Source: CAKMMH01 sp927798255
GTDB taxonomy: Bacteria; Bdellovibrionota_C; UBA2361; CAKMMH01
Direction: 5' to 3'
Assembly: GCA_034180415.1 (NCBI GenBank)
Contig: JAXFOK010000015.1
Coordinates: 1-64,000 of the forward strand
Length of the DNA: 64,000 bases
Shown: one piece after another, positions 53,480 to 63,018 of the stretch
Numbering within the stretch: position 1 is the first letter of the stretch
How the letters are laid out: each line of letters starts with the position of its first letter
The notes under the pieces: model-generated
What the model saw: only the letters and a program-made list of their open reading frames with translations
Databases searched by the model: none
Told to the model about the DNA's origin: nothing
Made by a program: the position numbers and the translations under genes

Positions 53480-54667
53480 ATGGATAAAAAAAAGAAAAGT
53501 AATATTAAAAATTTAACTACCGATCCATTTAAAGAATATCTAAAAGTTAAAAATCCTAGTAAAGAAGAAAAGGTTTATGCTTGGCAAACAGCTATAGGCC
53601 TTCAAGATGTTGATGGACTTTCAGTTTCAAAATATTTGTTAAGTGTTGCAAAAGAAAATATCGATGGAATTATTAATCTAAATGAGGCTAAAAAACGTAT
53701 AGATTCATATTATGAAGAAGTAACACATCGTAAACTTGAAACTACAAAAGAGTCTGATAAAGTTTCTGTAAGGATTACTAAAATTCTTGGAGAAAAGTCT
53801 TTTGTTTTTTCACCTTCGCAATATATTTCAATTCATAGACGTTTGTTTCAAGGAGTTTATAAGCATGCTGGAAAAGTTAGAAAATATGATATATTAAAAA
53901 AAGAATGGATATTAAACGGTGCTTCCATTATCTATGGTGGTAAAAAAGAGCTTATGGAAACTCTTGAATATGATTTTAAAGTTGAGAAGGAATTTTGTTA
54001 TAAAAATTTAACAAAAAATAAAATGATAACTCATCTTGCGCGTTTTATAGCAAACTTATGGCAAATACATATTTTTGAAGAAGGAAATACTCGAACAACA
54101 GCTGTATTTTTAATTAAATATCTTAAGTTCTTGGGATTTAATGTAACTAATGATATCTTTGCCAAGAATGCATGGTATTTTAGAAATGCACTTGTTAGGG
54201 CAATTTATAAAGATGCTTCTAAAGGAATTTTTGAAGATTTATCATTTCTAGAATTATTTTTAAGAAACCTAATATTAAATGAAAAGAATGTATTAAAAAA
54301 TAGATATTTACATTTAAATTGGAAAAATAAAGATAACAAAAAACAGCACAAAAAACAGCACAATAAACAGCACATTGAAAATGGAAAAATAGAAGATTTA
54401 AAAGGAAAATCTAAGGCTTCTTGTAATAAAAAGCTTCAAAATACTTTAGAAAAAAATATGCTTTCTGATAAGACAAGTAAAAATATCTTGAAACTTTATA
54501 ATGAATTTCAGAATAAAAAGATATTTTCGAGAAAAGATATTATGGCTATTCTTAATATTACACAAAGACCTGCATCAACTCTTATTAAAAAAATGTATTT
54601 ATTAAAATTTATAGATAAAGTTCATGGGGCAGGAAAGGGCAAATATAAGTTTTATAAATTAAATTAG
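53480..54667 (+). CDS. Fic-family protein with variant motif
   Basis: The 395-residue protein has a Fic domain (residues 110-260). The motif near 197-208 is HIFEEGNTRTTA against the usual HxFxxGNGRxxR, so the last Arg is replaced, as in a common Fic subclass. Fic enzymes transfer AMP or related groups to target proteins. A Lys/His/Gln-rich linker (NKKQHKKQHNKQH) leads to a C-terminal winged-helix-like domain (RKDIMAILNITQRPASTLIK). No antitoxin gene is adjacent; an internal inhibitory helix is not clear. Confidence 0.85.
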   Translation: MDKKKKSNIKNLTTDPFKEYLKVKNPSKEEKVYAWQTAIGLQDVDGLSVSKYLLSVAKENIDGIINLNEAKKRIDSYYEEVTHRKLETTKESDKVSVRITKILGEKSFVFSPSQYISIHRRLFQGVYKHAGKVRKYDILKKEWILNGASIIYGGKKELMETLEYDFKVEKEFCYKNLTKNKMITHLARFIANLWQIHIFEEGNTRTTAVFLIKYLKFLGFNVTNDIFAKNAWYFRNALVRAIYKDASKGIFEDLSFLELFLRNLILNEKNVLKNRYLHLNWKNKDNKKQHKKQHNKQHIENGKIEDLKGKSKASCNKKLQNTLEKNMLSDKTSKNILKLYNEFQNKKIFSRKDIMAILNITQRPASTLIKKMYLLKFIDKVHGAGKGKYKFYKLN

Positions 54668-54751
54668 TAATTGCCATAAGTAATTTATTAAATATGTAAA
54701 GAGATAGCTATCTTATTTTGAGATGATTAACCGTCGAAAACAGGAAAATAC

Positions 54752-54807
54752 AAAAAAAGCACGAAAAACTTAACCTTTGTTTAAGCCTTACTTTTCGTGC
54801 TTTTTTT
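54752..54807. terminator. Bidirectional hairpin terminator
   Basis: AAAAAAAGCACGAAAA pairs with TTTTCGTGCTTTTTTT over 16 bp, with a 24-base loop that holds a small inner stem. A runs and T runs flank both sides. It serves the + strand Fic gene and the - strand nifJ gene, which converge here. Confidence 0.8.
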
Positions 54808-54857
54808 TTGCATATAAAACGATGATAAATTTAAAAATTCATCATCGTTTCTATATC

Positions 54858-57800
54858 CTATAAATTAGCAAGCTTCTTATAATAATCATATCTTGCGTTA
54901 ACATTCTCTTGAGCAATCTTAGCAAGTTCTTCTGCACGCTCAGGATTAGATTTAACAAGCATCTTATAACGGTTCTCACCGTAAATATAATCTGAAAGTG
55001 GAATACTTGGTTCTTTTGAATCAAGTGTAAGAGGGTTTTTACCTTCTTTAGCATTTTCTGGATTATATCTGTAAAGAAGCCAGTGTCCAGAATTTACCGC
55101 TTTCTTTTGTTCATTTAATCCATTTCTTAAGTCAATACCATGAGCAATACAGTGAGCATAACAAATGATTAATGATGGTCCATCATAGTTTTCAGCTTCA
55201 AGTAAAGCCTTAACTGCATGAGCATCATTTGCACCAAGTGAAATGCTTGCAACATATACATTCTTATAACTCATTGCATGAAGTCCAATGTCTTTCTTGC
55301 CTGTTGATTTACCAGCAGCAGCAAATTGAGCAACAGCACCTGTTGGAGTTGACTTAGACATCTGTCCTCCTGTATTTGAATATACTTCAGTATCAAGAAG
55401 TAATACATTTACATTTTGTCCAGAAGCAAGCACGTGGTCTAATCCACCGTATCCAATATCGTATGCCCAACCATCACCTCCAAAGATCCAAACGCTTTTC
55501 TTAACAAGATAATCAGCAAGAGATACAAGCTCTAAAGCTTCATCGCTAGAATCGTTCTTTAACGCATCTTTTAACTTAGCAACTCTTTCTCTTTGAGCAT
55601 TGATTTCTTCCTCTGTGCTTTGAGAAGCAGTAAGAATTTCTTCTACTAAAGCGCTTCCTGCTTTATCTTTTAAAGCTTCAAGAAGTTCTTTTGCTTGAGC
55701 GTTTTTCTTATCTACTGTTAATCTAAATCCTAGACCAAACTCTGCGTTATCTTCAAATAGAGAGTTTGCCCAAGCAGGACCTCGTCCATCTTTGTTCTTA
55801 GCATAAGGAGTAGTAGGTAAGTTACCACCATAAATAGAAGAACAACCTGTTGCATTTGCTACAAGCATTCTGTCACCAAAAAGCTGAGTTACAAGTTTGA
55901 TGTATGGAGTTTCACCGCAACCTTGGCAAGCCCCAGAGAACTCAAATAATGGTTCAAGAAGTTGTGAACCTTTGACAGTGTTGTGCTGAACTTTATTTCT
56001 ATCAGTGTAATCAATAGTGTTAAAGAAATCCCAACATTCTACTTCTTGCTTTCTAATTGGTTCAAATGGTACAAAGTTAAGAGCTTTACCGCCTTCAACT
56101 TTCTTACTCTTAGCAGGGCAGTTTTCTACGCATAGTCCACAACCTGTGCAGTCTTCACATGAAAGTTGTAAAGTAAACTTAGTTCCCTCTGGGAATGTCT
56201 TATCTTTAATATCAGCAGACTTAAATCCAGCTGGTGCATTTTTTAGTTTATCTTCACTATATGCTTTCATTCTTATTACAGCGTGAGGACAAACTATTGA
56301 ACACTTACCACATTGAATACAAGTTTCTGGATCCCACTCTGGAACTGAAAGTGCAATAGCTCTCTTTTCCCATTTTGTTGTTGCACTTGGGAATGTACCA
56401 TCTGCAGGAAGGTCGCTAGTTTTTAAGCTTTCGCCTTCAAACGCCATCATTGGAGCAATTACTTTCTTTACGAACTCTGGAGCTTTGTCTGATACAACTT
56501 GACGTCTTGTAATTGTGCTTGTAACTTGTTTTGGATAATCAATCTTATGTAAGTGTACAAGGCTTTCATCAACAACTTTGTAGTTCTTTTGAACGACTTC
56601 ATCACCTTTCTTACCAAAAGTCTTTTTGATTGCAGCTTTAATTTTTTCAATAGCTTCATCTTTTGGTAAGATATTTGCAATTGCAAAGAAACAAGTTTGC
56701 ATGATTGTATTTGTTCTTGTACCCATTCCATTTTTAAGTGCTACATCATAAGCATTAATTGAATAGAATTGAATATCCTTATCAATTATTTCTTGTTGAA
56801 GCTCACGAGGAAGTTTATCCCAAACTTCATCTGCTTCATATGGAGCATTTAACAAGAAAGTTGCACCTTTTGCAGCTTCTTTTAGTACGTCTAGTTTTTC
56901 AACAAAACTAAATTGGTGACAAGCAACAAAGTTTGCATGATCAATTAAATAAATTGATCTAATCTTGTTTTTACCAAAACGAAGGTGAGACTTTGTAAGA
57001 CCTCCAGATTTCTTTGAGTCATATACAAAGTATCCTTGAGTGTAGTTGTCAGTTTCGTTACCGATAATCTTAATAGAGTTTTTGTTAGCACCAACTGTAC
57101 CATCAGAACCAAGACCAATGAAAATACCTCTAAATGTGCTTTCATCTTCAGTTCTAAAGTTAGGGTCATAAGTTAAGCTAGTGTTTGTTAAGTCATCTGT
57201 GATACCAACAGTAAAGTGATTCTTAGGAGTATCTTTCTTAAGTTCATCAAATACTGCTTTAATCATAGCAGGTGTGAATTCTTTTGAAGATAGACCGTAA
57301 CGACCACCGATGATTTTTACTTTTCTATCAGTTTCTGCAAACGCAGCAACTGTGTCTAAGTAAAGAGGTTCACCTAAGGAGCCAGCTTCTTTTGTTCTAT
57401 CTAAAACTGCGATGCTCTTAACAGTTGTAGGGATTGCGTCAATAAAATCTTTAACGCTAAATGGTCTAAATAGATGTACTTTTAATACACCAACTTTTTC
57501 GCCCATTTTTGAAGACATGTAATCTACGACTTCTTCAGTTGTCTCTGCACCAGATCCCATAAGAATTAAAATTCTTTCAGCATCTTTTGCTCCATAGTAA
57601 TCGTAAAGGTCATAATGACGTCCTGTAACTTTCTCAAGTTTTTTCATTGCTTCTTTTACAATCTCTGGAGTTTTTTGATAATAAACGTTTGCTGCTTCTC
57701 TTGATTGGAAGAATACGTCAGCGTTTTGTGCAGTACCACGAATAAATGGTCTATCAGGAGATAAACCTCTTTCTCTATGAGCTATAACATCTTTAATATC

Positions 57801-58385
57801 AATTAATGAACGAATTTCCTCTGGAGAAATAACTTCAATTTTATTAATTTCGTGAGATGTTCTAAAGCCATCAAAAAAGTGCATAAAAGGAACTCTAGCT
57901 TTTAGAGTTGACATATGAGCAACCATTGCCATATCCATGCTTTCTTGAACTGAGCTTGAAGCTAACATTGCAAAACCAGTTTGTCTGCAAGCGTAAATAT
58001 CACTATGATCGCCAAATATTGAAAGAGCGTGAGTTGCAAGAGTTCTTGCTGCTACATGGAAAACTGCTGATGTAAGCTCACCTGCAATTTTGTACATATT
58101 TGGGATCATTAAAAGAAGCCCTTGAGATGCGGTAAAAGTTGTACTTAATGCTCCTGCTTGAAGTGCTCCGTGAACTGCACCTGCTGCACCTCCTTCACTT
58201 TGCATTTCGTAAACTCTAGGAACTGTTCCGAAAACATTTTTAACATTTTTGGCACTCCAGCTATCTGAATGTTCTCCCATAGGAGAAGATGGAGTAATTG
58301 GGTAAATAGCAATTACCTCACTTAAATTAAACGCCACATGAGCAGCAGCCTCATTAGCATCCATGATTGCTTTTTGATTAGTCAT
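54858..58385 (-). CDS. nifJ: Pyruvate:ferredoxin oxidoreductase
   Basis: The 1175-residue enzyme converts pyruvate and CoA to acetyl-CoA, CO2 and reduced ferredoxin, in the cytosol. Order: N-terminal pyruvate domain (YPITPSSPMGE), transketolase-like domain II, EKR region, two 4Fe-4S motifs near residue 688 (CIQCGKCSIVCP) and 740 (CEDCTGCGLCVENCP), then the thiamine pyrophosphate domain (GDGWAYDIGYGGLDHVL near 968 and NTGGQMSKSTPTG). The single-chain length is normal. It indicates anaerobic metabolism. Confidence 0.97.
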   Translation of the reverse strand: MTNQKAIMDANEAAAHVAFNLSEVIAIYPITPSSPMGEHSDSWSAKNVKNVFGTVPRVYEMQSEGGAAGAVHGALQAGALSTTFTASQGLLLMIPNMYKIAGELTSAVFHVAARTLATHALSIFGDHSDIYACRQTGFAMLASSSVQESMDMAMVAHMSTLKARVPFMHFFDGFRTSHEINKIEVISPEEIRSLIDIKDVIAHRERGLSPDRPFIRGTAQNADVFFQSREAANVYYQKTPEIVKEAMKKLEKVTGRHYDLYDYYGAKDAERILILMGSGAETTEEVVDYMSSKMGEKVGVLKVHLFRPFSVKDFIDAIPTTVKSIAVLDRTKEAGSLGEPLYLDTVAAFAETDRKVKIIGGRYGLSSKEFTPAMIKAVFDELKKDTPKNHFTVGITDDLTNTSLTYDPNFRTEDESTFRGIFIGLGSDGTVGANKNSIKIIGNETDNYTQGYFVYDSKKSGGLTKSHLRFGKNKIRSIYLIDHANFVACHQFSFVEKLDVLKEAAKGATFLLNAPYEADEVWDKLPRELQQEIIDKDIQFYSINAYDVALKNGMGTRTNTIMQTCFFAIANILPKDEAIEKIKAAIKKTFGKKGDEVVQKNYKVVDESLVHLHKIDYPKQVTSTITRRQVVSDKAPEFVKKVIAPMMAFEGESLKTSDLPADGTFPSATTKWEKRAIALSVPEWDPETCIQCGKCSIVCPHAVIRMKAYSEDKLKNAPAGFKSADIKDKTFPEGTKFTLQLSCEDCTGCGLCVENCPAKSKKVEGGKALNFVPFEPIRKQEVECWDFFNTIDYTDRNKVQHNTVKGSQLLEPLFEFSGACQGCGETPYIKLVTQLFGDRMLVANATGCSSIYGGNLPTTPYAKNKDGRGPAWANSLFEDNAEFGLGFRLTVDKKNAQAKELLEALKDKAGSALVEEILTASQSTEEEINAQRERVAKLKDALKNDSSDEALELVSLADYLVKKSVWIFGGDGWAYDIGYGGLDHVLASGQNVNVLLLDTEVYSNTGGQMSKSTPTGAVAQFAAAGKSTGKKDIGLHAMSYKNVYVASISLGANDAHAVKALLEAENYDGPSLIICYAHCIAHGIDLRNGLNEQKKAVNSGHWLLYRYNPENAKEGKNPLTLDSKEPSIPLSDYIYGENRYKMLVKSNPERAEELAKIAQENVNARYDYYKKLANL

Positions 58386-58412
58386 ATATATATTCCTTTT
58401 AATAAAACACGC

Positions 58413-58447
58413 TCATACGCTTTAATTGTTTAAATTAGAGCGTATGA
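58413..58447 (-). terminator. Hairpin terminator after FKBP gene
   Basis: TCATACGCT pairs with AGCGTATGA (58413-58447, 17-base loop). On the minus strand it lies 30 bases after the FKBP gene and 28 before nifJ, and a short T-rich stretch follows. It probably separates the two transcripts. Confidence 0.55.
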
Positions 58448-58476
58448 AACTAAAAACTATGTATAAAATTTTTTAT

Positions 58477-59175
58477 TTATTTGAAGTCTAGAAGTTCAAC
58501 TTCAAAGATTAAAAGAGAGTTTGGCTCGATTGCAGCGCCTGCACCGTTTTCTCCATAAGCAAGTTCTGGCTTAATGTAAAACTTAAATTTTGAGCCTTTA
58601 TTCATAAGCTGAACACCTTCTGTCCACCCTGGGATTACACCGCTAAGAGGAAATTCGATAGGTTCATTTCTCTTATAAGAGCTATCAAATTCTTTTCCAT
58701 CAATTGTTGTTCCCTTATAGTGAACTTTTACAGTGTTATCTTTTGTAGGTTTTGCACCTTGTCCTTCTTGTAAGATTTCGTATTGAAGCCCTGAAGCTGT
58801 CTCTTTAACATTTTTATTTTTCTTGTTTTCTTCTAAGAATTTTTTTGCGGCTTCTAAGTTTTTAGTTTTCATTTCTTCTATCATTTTTGTCTGATTTTCA
58901 CGAAGTTTTGTGCTAACTCTATCTCTAATTTCATTCATCTCGTCTTCTGTAAGAGCAAGCTCTTTTCCATCAAATGCGTCATTTAACCCCTTTAAAAAGA
59001 AATCCTTGTTAATTTCCATAGGGATTGCTTTTAAAGATTGCATAGTGTTTACGCCAACCATATAGCTAAATTTTTCTTCATCTGTATTCAATTTTATCTC
59101 CTTTTTATCGTTTAGACCTTTATTACAAGCAAATAGTAATAAGGTGGCAGTAAGTAAAACTAGTGTTTTTTTCAT
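58477..59175 (-). CDS. FKBP-type peptidyl-prolyl isomerase lipoprotein
   Basis: The 232-residue protein has a lipobox (LLLFACNKG), so it is probably anchored outside the cytoplasm. The FKBP N-terminal dimerisation domain (residues 30-130, rich in charged helix) is followed by the isomerase domain (VKVHYKGTTIDGKEFDSSYK, GWTEGVQLMNKGSKFKFYIK, AYGENGAGAAIEPNSLLIFE). It helps fold exported proteins. It is similar in plan to FkpA and Mip of Gram-negative bacteria. Confidence 0.93.
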   Translation of the reverse strand: MKKTLVLLTATLLLFACNKGLNDKKEIKLNTDEEKFSYMVGVNTMQSLKAIPMEINKDFFLKGLNDAFDGKELALTEDEMNEIRDRVSTKLRENQTKMIEEMKTKNLEAAKKFLEENKKNKNVKETASGLQYEILQEGQGAKPTKDNTVKVHYKGTTIDGKEFDSSYKRNEPIEFPLSGVIPGWTEGVQLMNKGSKFKFYIKPELAYGENGAGAAIEPNSLLIFEVELLDFK

Positions 59176-59307
59176 TATTAAAACTCCTTTAAAAAAGAAT
59201 TTACTTTAAGTATTCTAATAAGTTATATATTACTATATTTAAAAAAAGATAAAAATAGCTTGAAATGAAAATCGCAACTTTTGATTAAAGCAGGAGAAGA
59301 TAGAAAA

Positions 59308-59622
59308 TTAGCCTTTAAAAGCCTTATTTTTTAATATTTCATAAATTACATCCATATTATCATTTTCTGAAATTTTATTTAGTTTTTGTGTGCCACATTT
59401 TATGCACTCATGTAAAATGTACTCTTTTCCGTTTTTTTTAATAAAATCAATAGGTTCCATAAGCCCTTTACAAGGGTTATCGCGATCCCCTGGGTTAATA
59501 TCTACGTGTTTTGAGTAAAGGCACTTTGGGCAATGATTTGTAAATCCATTTCCTTTGACAAATTCCCCACAATTTTCGCATGTAAAATCTTCGATGTATT
59601 TTGTAAATAGTTGTTTTTTCAT
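59308..59622 (-). CDS. RNHCP-domain zinc protein
   Basis: The 104-residue protein matches the RNHCP family. FTCENCGEFVKGNGFTNHCP gives two pairs of zinc ligands with KCLYSKHVDINPGDRDNPC, and CIKCGTQKLN near the C-terminus gives a further pair. GLMEPIDF is also conserved in the family. The function of the family is not known to me. It is a single gene between FKBP and a divergent + strand gene. Confidence 0.85.
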   Translation of the reverse strand: MKKQLFTKYIEDFTCENCGEFVKGNGFTNHCPKCLYSKHVDINPGDRDNPCKGLMEPIDFIKKNGKEYILHECIKCGTQKLNKISENDNMDVIYEILKNKAFKG

Positions 59623-59837
59623 GATATTTAAATGAAATGAAAAAATTTTTTATTATTTTATTTTATTTAGCTAAAAAAGTGAAGCATTTTCATATTGTGT
59701 GACGATTTAGGAATGAGAAGTAGTATGAGGTTTAATATAATAAATTTTGCAAATTTGATTTGAATATGAGAGGTTTTAGTATTAATATATTTCTAATTAT
59801 ATAAAATTAGTTTAAAAAATTTGGAGAACATTAATTC

Positions 59838-60530
59838 ATGGTAAAGATTGCAAAGCAACCAACAATTACAAATACTAAAACACAAAAAATCGATCCTAAA
59901 GATACCGAGTATTCTATAAGAAATAATAGTGATCTTAATATTTCGGTTTCGGTTGGTAAAAAAGAAGAACCTCGAAAAGTTGAGACTAAGATAGCAAGAG
60001 ATAGGGAAAATATAAATAATCAACAAAGACTTGATACAGAACGCGCAAATAGAACTAATATCAATGTTAAAAACCAAGAGACTCAGAATCAGCAAAAATC
60101 TATTACGGTAGATGCAGCAAGTAATTCTGTTTCAAAAAATGAAAACATTGAAGCTTCAAATTCAGTATCAAAAAACGAGACAATTAAAGCATCAAATTCG
60201 CTTGAAGGTGAAGTTAACTTTAAAATAGAAGTTGATGATTCTTTAACAGTATCAGTAGATCCTAAAAAGTTACAAAGAAATGATGTTGTAATTGAAGGAA
60301 AAGTTTATAAGTTAAAAGATTTTACTTTACCTAAAACTGATCCAGATGCGATAACTATTAGTGTCGATATGATACGTGGGCTTGCAAAAAAATTTTTAAA
60401 TATTTCTATAGGTGGAGGCGATAGTTATGTAGCGCAAGCTAAATTAAAAGGGAGCGTTTCTAGTTTGTATGGTAGTGAAATGCATAAAAGTAATAAAAAA
60501 GAACCTGATCTTATTATTATGGCTTCTTAA
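59838..60530 (+). CDS. Polar repeat-containing protein, unknown
   Basis: The 230-residue protein has a polar, probably disordered N-terminal 125 residues that include tandem units (EASNSVSKNENI, then a second SNSVSKNETI). A beta-rich C-terminal domain (VNFKIEVDDSLTVSVDPKKL, DVVIEGKVYKLKDFTLPKTD) follows. There is no signal peptide. A GGAGAA site lies 11 bases before the ATG. No family is recognised. Confidence 0.6.
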   Translation: MVKIAKQPTITNTKTQKIDPKDTEYSIRNNSDLNISVSVGKKEEPRKVETKIARDRENINNQQRLDTERANRTNINVKNQETQNQQKSITVDAASNSVSKNENIEASNSVSKNETIKASNSLEGEVNFKIEVDDSLTVSVDPKKLQRNDVVIEGKVYKLKDFTLPKTDPDAITISVDMIRGLAKKFLNISIGGGDSYVAQAKLKGSVSSLYGSEMHKSNKKEPDLIIMAS

Positions 60531-60596
60531 TATTTAATTTAGTATTTAATGCTAAAGTTTTTTCTTTTTTAGGATTTTATAAAGGTATTTTTAATA

Positions 60597-60992
60597 ATGA
60601 CGCTTGGAACATATAAACAAGATATATTTGATTTAGAGATACAGGCGTGGTGCTACGGATTAAAAAATTACCCTGGCCAAATCAATACAGATTTAGTGGC
60701 TGCAGTGTTAAATGAAGTTGCGCCCTGTTTCAAAGAGGCATTAAAAGCAAATTTACAATTTAGAGTTGTTGATATTGCTGAACAATTTGTCGAAGCTAGC
60801 CATTATGTAGTAGATCATTACACAATCACAAAGTTAATATGTCAAAGTTTTCCAAATCCTAATGATTTATCAGACGATATGGACGAGTTATATTTAATTG
60901 CAAATATACTTGATGAAATCGAAGGTCAATATGTGGGATTTCATACAGTAATGGAAAATTATTGGAGTAATACTTCAAAAAGTGCTGCTTAA
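60597..60992 (+). CDS. Small acidic helical protein, unknown
   Basis: The 131-residue protein is all-helical and acidic (YKQDIFDLEIQAWCYGLKNY, LNEVAPCFKEALKANLQFRV, DELYLIANILDEIEGQYVGF). AAAGG precedes the ATG by 11 bases. No signal peptide or motif is seen. It is the second of four small + strand genes between 59838 and 61850; the 61160 and 61479 genes follow after a 167-base gap. Confidence 0.55.
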   Translation: MTLGTYKQDIFDLEIQAWCYGLKNYPGQINTDLVAAVLNEVAPCFKEALKANLQFRVVDIAEQFVEASHYVVDHYTITKLICQSFPNPNDLSDDMDELYLIANILDEIEGQYVGFHTVMENYWSNTSKSAA

Positions 60993-61159
60993 AAATTTCT
61001 TCCTTGTCAATCTTACCATATATAACCTATTAATTTTTATTACAATCAATTACGAATAATTATTACTAAAACTATTTGAAGCTATTTTTTCAATATAAAC
61101 ATCTAATTATCAAGTAAAGTTTGTATTTATAAAGTTTTATTTTAGGGTGTAGTTTTAAA

Positions 61160-61465
61160 GTGGCAAAAAGTAGTGAATTTTCAGAAAATTATTATGTTAA
61201 AGAATTCTTAACTTATTATGCTGGTTTTCTTGCAAATTTAACAGAAGACATGAAAAAAGAAGCTGATGAAAATTTAAATGAATTATGTTTAATTGATGAG
61301 AAAGCTAAGAATTTATTAACCACTCCCGTTTATACAAAGTTTAAAAAGAAAAAATCAAACTTAATAAAATCTTTTAATGAAAAATTATTACAGAATATAG
61401 ACGATAAAAAAGTTTTAAAGTCGCTTGATGTAGCAAAAGAATCACTTGAAAAATTTAATATTTAA
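61160..61465 (+). CDS. Small basic helical protein, unknown
   Basis: The 101-residue protein starts at GTG and is Lys-rich and helical (EFLTYYAGFLANLTEDMKKE, KKKKSNLIKSFNEKLLQNID). No motif is recognised. The next gene starts 13 bases after its stop, so the two form a pair. Confidence 0.55.
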   Translation: MAKSSEFSENYYVKEFLTYYAGFLANLTEDMKKEADENLNELCLIDEKAKNLLTTPVYTKFKKKKSNLIKSFNEKLLQNIDDKKVLKSLDVAKESLEKFNI

Positions 61466-61478
61466 TTTGGGGATAAAA

Positions 61479-61850
61479 ATGTTATTAGCTTATACATACA
61501 ATTATAATATTAGACAAGATAAGCCATTTTTAGCAATAATGCCTGATTTGGCAATCGATAGATTGGCACTTCCTGTACCAATTGATAAATTAGCGATTTC
61601 AGATGTTGCGATTTTTTATGTGAGTAATCAAGAAGCAGTTACAGTTAGAAAAGAAGATAATGGTCTAGTTATAAAACCACTTTCTGGGCAAAATCTTTAC
61701 ATAACAACAAACCTGGCAGATCGCCCTGGTGTTTCGGCAAGAGAATTGAAAATTATAAGAGATCCTAAAACTTCAGCGTATATTTGTAATTATAAAAAAG
61801 AAAAAGATACGACTTGGAGGGAATGGACACCATATGCAGTACAATTATAA
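61479..61850 (+). CDS. Small beta-rich protein, unknown
   Basis: The ATG at 61479 with GGGGAT upstream is preferred; a longer frame overlaps the previous gene's end. The 123-residue product has strands (YNYNIRQDKPFLAIMPDLAI, LAISDVAIFYVSNQEAVTVR) and an unusual WREWTPYAVQL end. It shares a PIDKLAISDVAIFYV-like segment with PIDKFAVQFF of the 52354 product, maybe a distant relative. Function unknown. Confidence 0.55.
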   Translation: MLLAYTYNYNIRQDKPFLAIMPDLAIDRLALPVPIDKLAISDVAIFYVSNQEAVTVRKEDNGLVIKPLSGQNLYITTNLADRPGVSARELKIIRDPKTSAYICNYKKEKDTTWREWTPYAVQL

Positions 61851-61977
61851 ATATTTTATAAGTTCCTTTTAATACTATGTAAAATTTTTATTAAAAAATC
61901 TTGAATTTTGTCTATTGATGGTTACTTTTCAAATATGCAGAAGACGTATTAAGATAAAATTTTAGGGTTTATGTAAA

Positions 61978-63018
61978 GTGGAATATCAAGATTATTATAA
62001 AACATTAGGAGTCGATAGAAAGGCAACAAGCGCTGAAATTACAAAGGCGTATAGAGCGCTAGCAAGAAAGTACCATCCGGATGTAAATAAGGAAAAAGGA
62101 GCTGAAGAAAAGTTTAAACAGATAAATGAAGCCTACGAGGTCTTAAAAGATCCCGAAAAAAGAAAACTTTACGATTCACTTGGCTCAAACTGGAAAGCAG
62201 GGCAGCAATTTGGTGGATTTGATGGTGCGAATTTTGGTGGGGGAGCTAATGGGGGGTTTAGTGAAGCCTTTAAAAGCTTTATGGGAGGAGCTGGAAAAGC
62301 CCAAGGAAATCGTACTACTTATAGGACATCTACTAATTTTGATACAGGTACTTTTAGCGATTTTTTTAGCACCCTTTTTGGAGGAGGTGGCTTCTCGGAA
62401 GGGTTTGGGGGGGGAGTCCACTCAGATATTTTCTCAAATATGAGCGGGTTCTCTGCTTCAAGACAAGGGTGTAACGCGTCAAATTTTAATGCAGCTCAAA
62501 GTGAAAAAAGTCAAGATTTTGACATCACAATAACAGCTAAGGAATGCATCTTAGGGACTGAAAAAATCTTAAATATATCAAAAGGTAGTGTTAATAAAAA
62601 GCTTAAAATAAAGATTCCAAAAGGTACGACGCAAGGAAAATTTATTCAAATAAAAGATAAGGAACTAGGTACTATAAAAATAAAAGTTAATGTTATAGAT
62701 GACGCAAATATTTCTATTAAAGGAAAAGATATTTATTTAACAGTACCTGTTGAATGCTATGAAGCTGTACTTGGAACAACGCTTGAGTTTAATTCATTCT
62801 TTGGAAAGATAAATGTAAAACTTCCAGAAGGCTCTAGTAGTGGTGCAAAGTTAAAGCTAAAAGGAAAGGGGCTTGAAGGTAAAGATGGTGCGGGAGATTT
62901 ATATATTGTTATTCAAATAAAAGTTTCAAAAGGCTTAAGTAAAGAACAAAAGGAGCTTTACAAACAATTAGAGAAAATTTCTGAAAATCAAAGTAAAAAA
63001 GAGAGGATATCATTATGA
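61978..63018 (+). CDS. cbpA: J-domain co-chaperone, CbpA type
   Basis: The 346-residue protein starts at GTG. The J domain (residues 4-70: YYKTLGVDRKATSAEITKAY, HPDVN) holds the HPD loop that stimulates DnaK. A Gly/Phe-rich linker (residues 75-150) and a C-terminal DnaJ substrate domain (IKIPKGTTQGKFIQIKDKEL) follow. The zinc-finger region of DnaJ is absent, as in CbpA. Its stop overlaps the clpB start by four bases, so the two are coupled. The pair would work in protein disaggregation. Confidence 0.9.
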   Translation: MEYQDYYKTLGVDRKATSAEITKAYRALARKYHPDVNKEKGAEEKFKQINEAYEVLKDPEKRKLYDSLGSNWKAGQQFGGFDGANFGGGANGGFSEAFKSFMGGAGKAQGNRTTYRTSTNFDTGTFSDFFSTLFGGGGFSEGFGGGVHSDIFSNMSGFSASRQGCNASNFNAAQSEKSQDFDITITAKECILGTEKILNISKGSVNKKLKIKIPKGTTQGKFIQIKDKELGTIKIKVNVIDDANISIKGKDIYLTVPVECYEAVLGTTLEFNSFFGKINVKLPEGSSSGAKLKLKGKGLEGKDGAGDLYIVIQIKVSKGLSKEQKELYKQLEKISENQSKKERISL

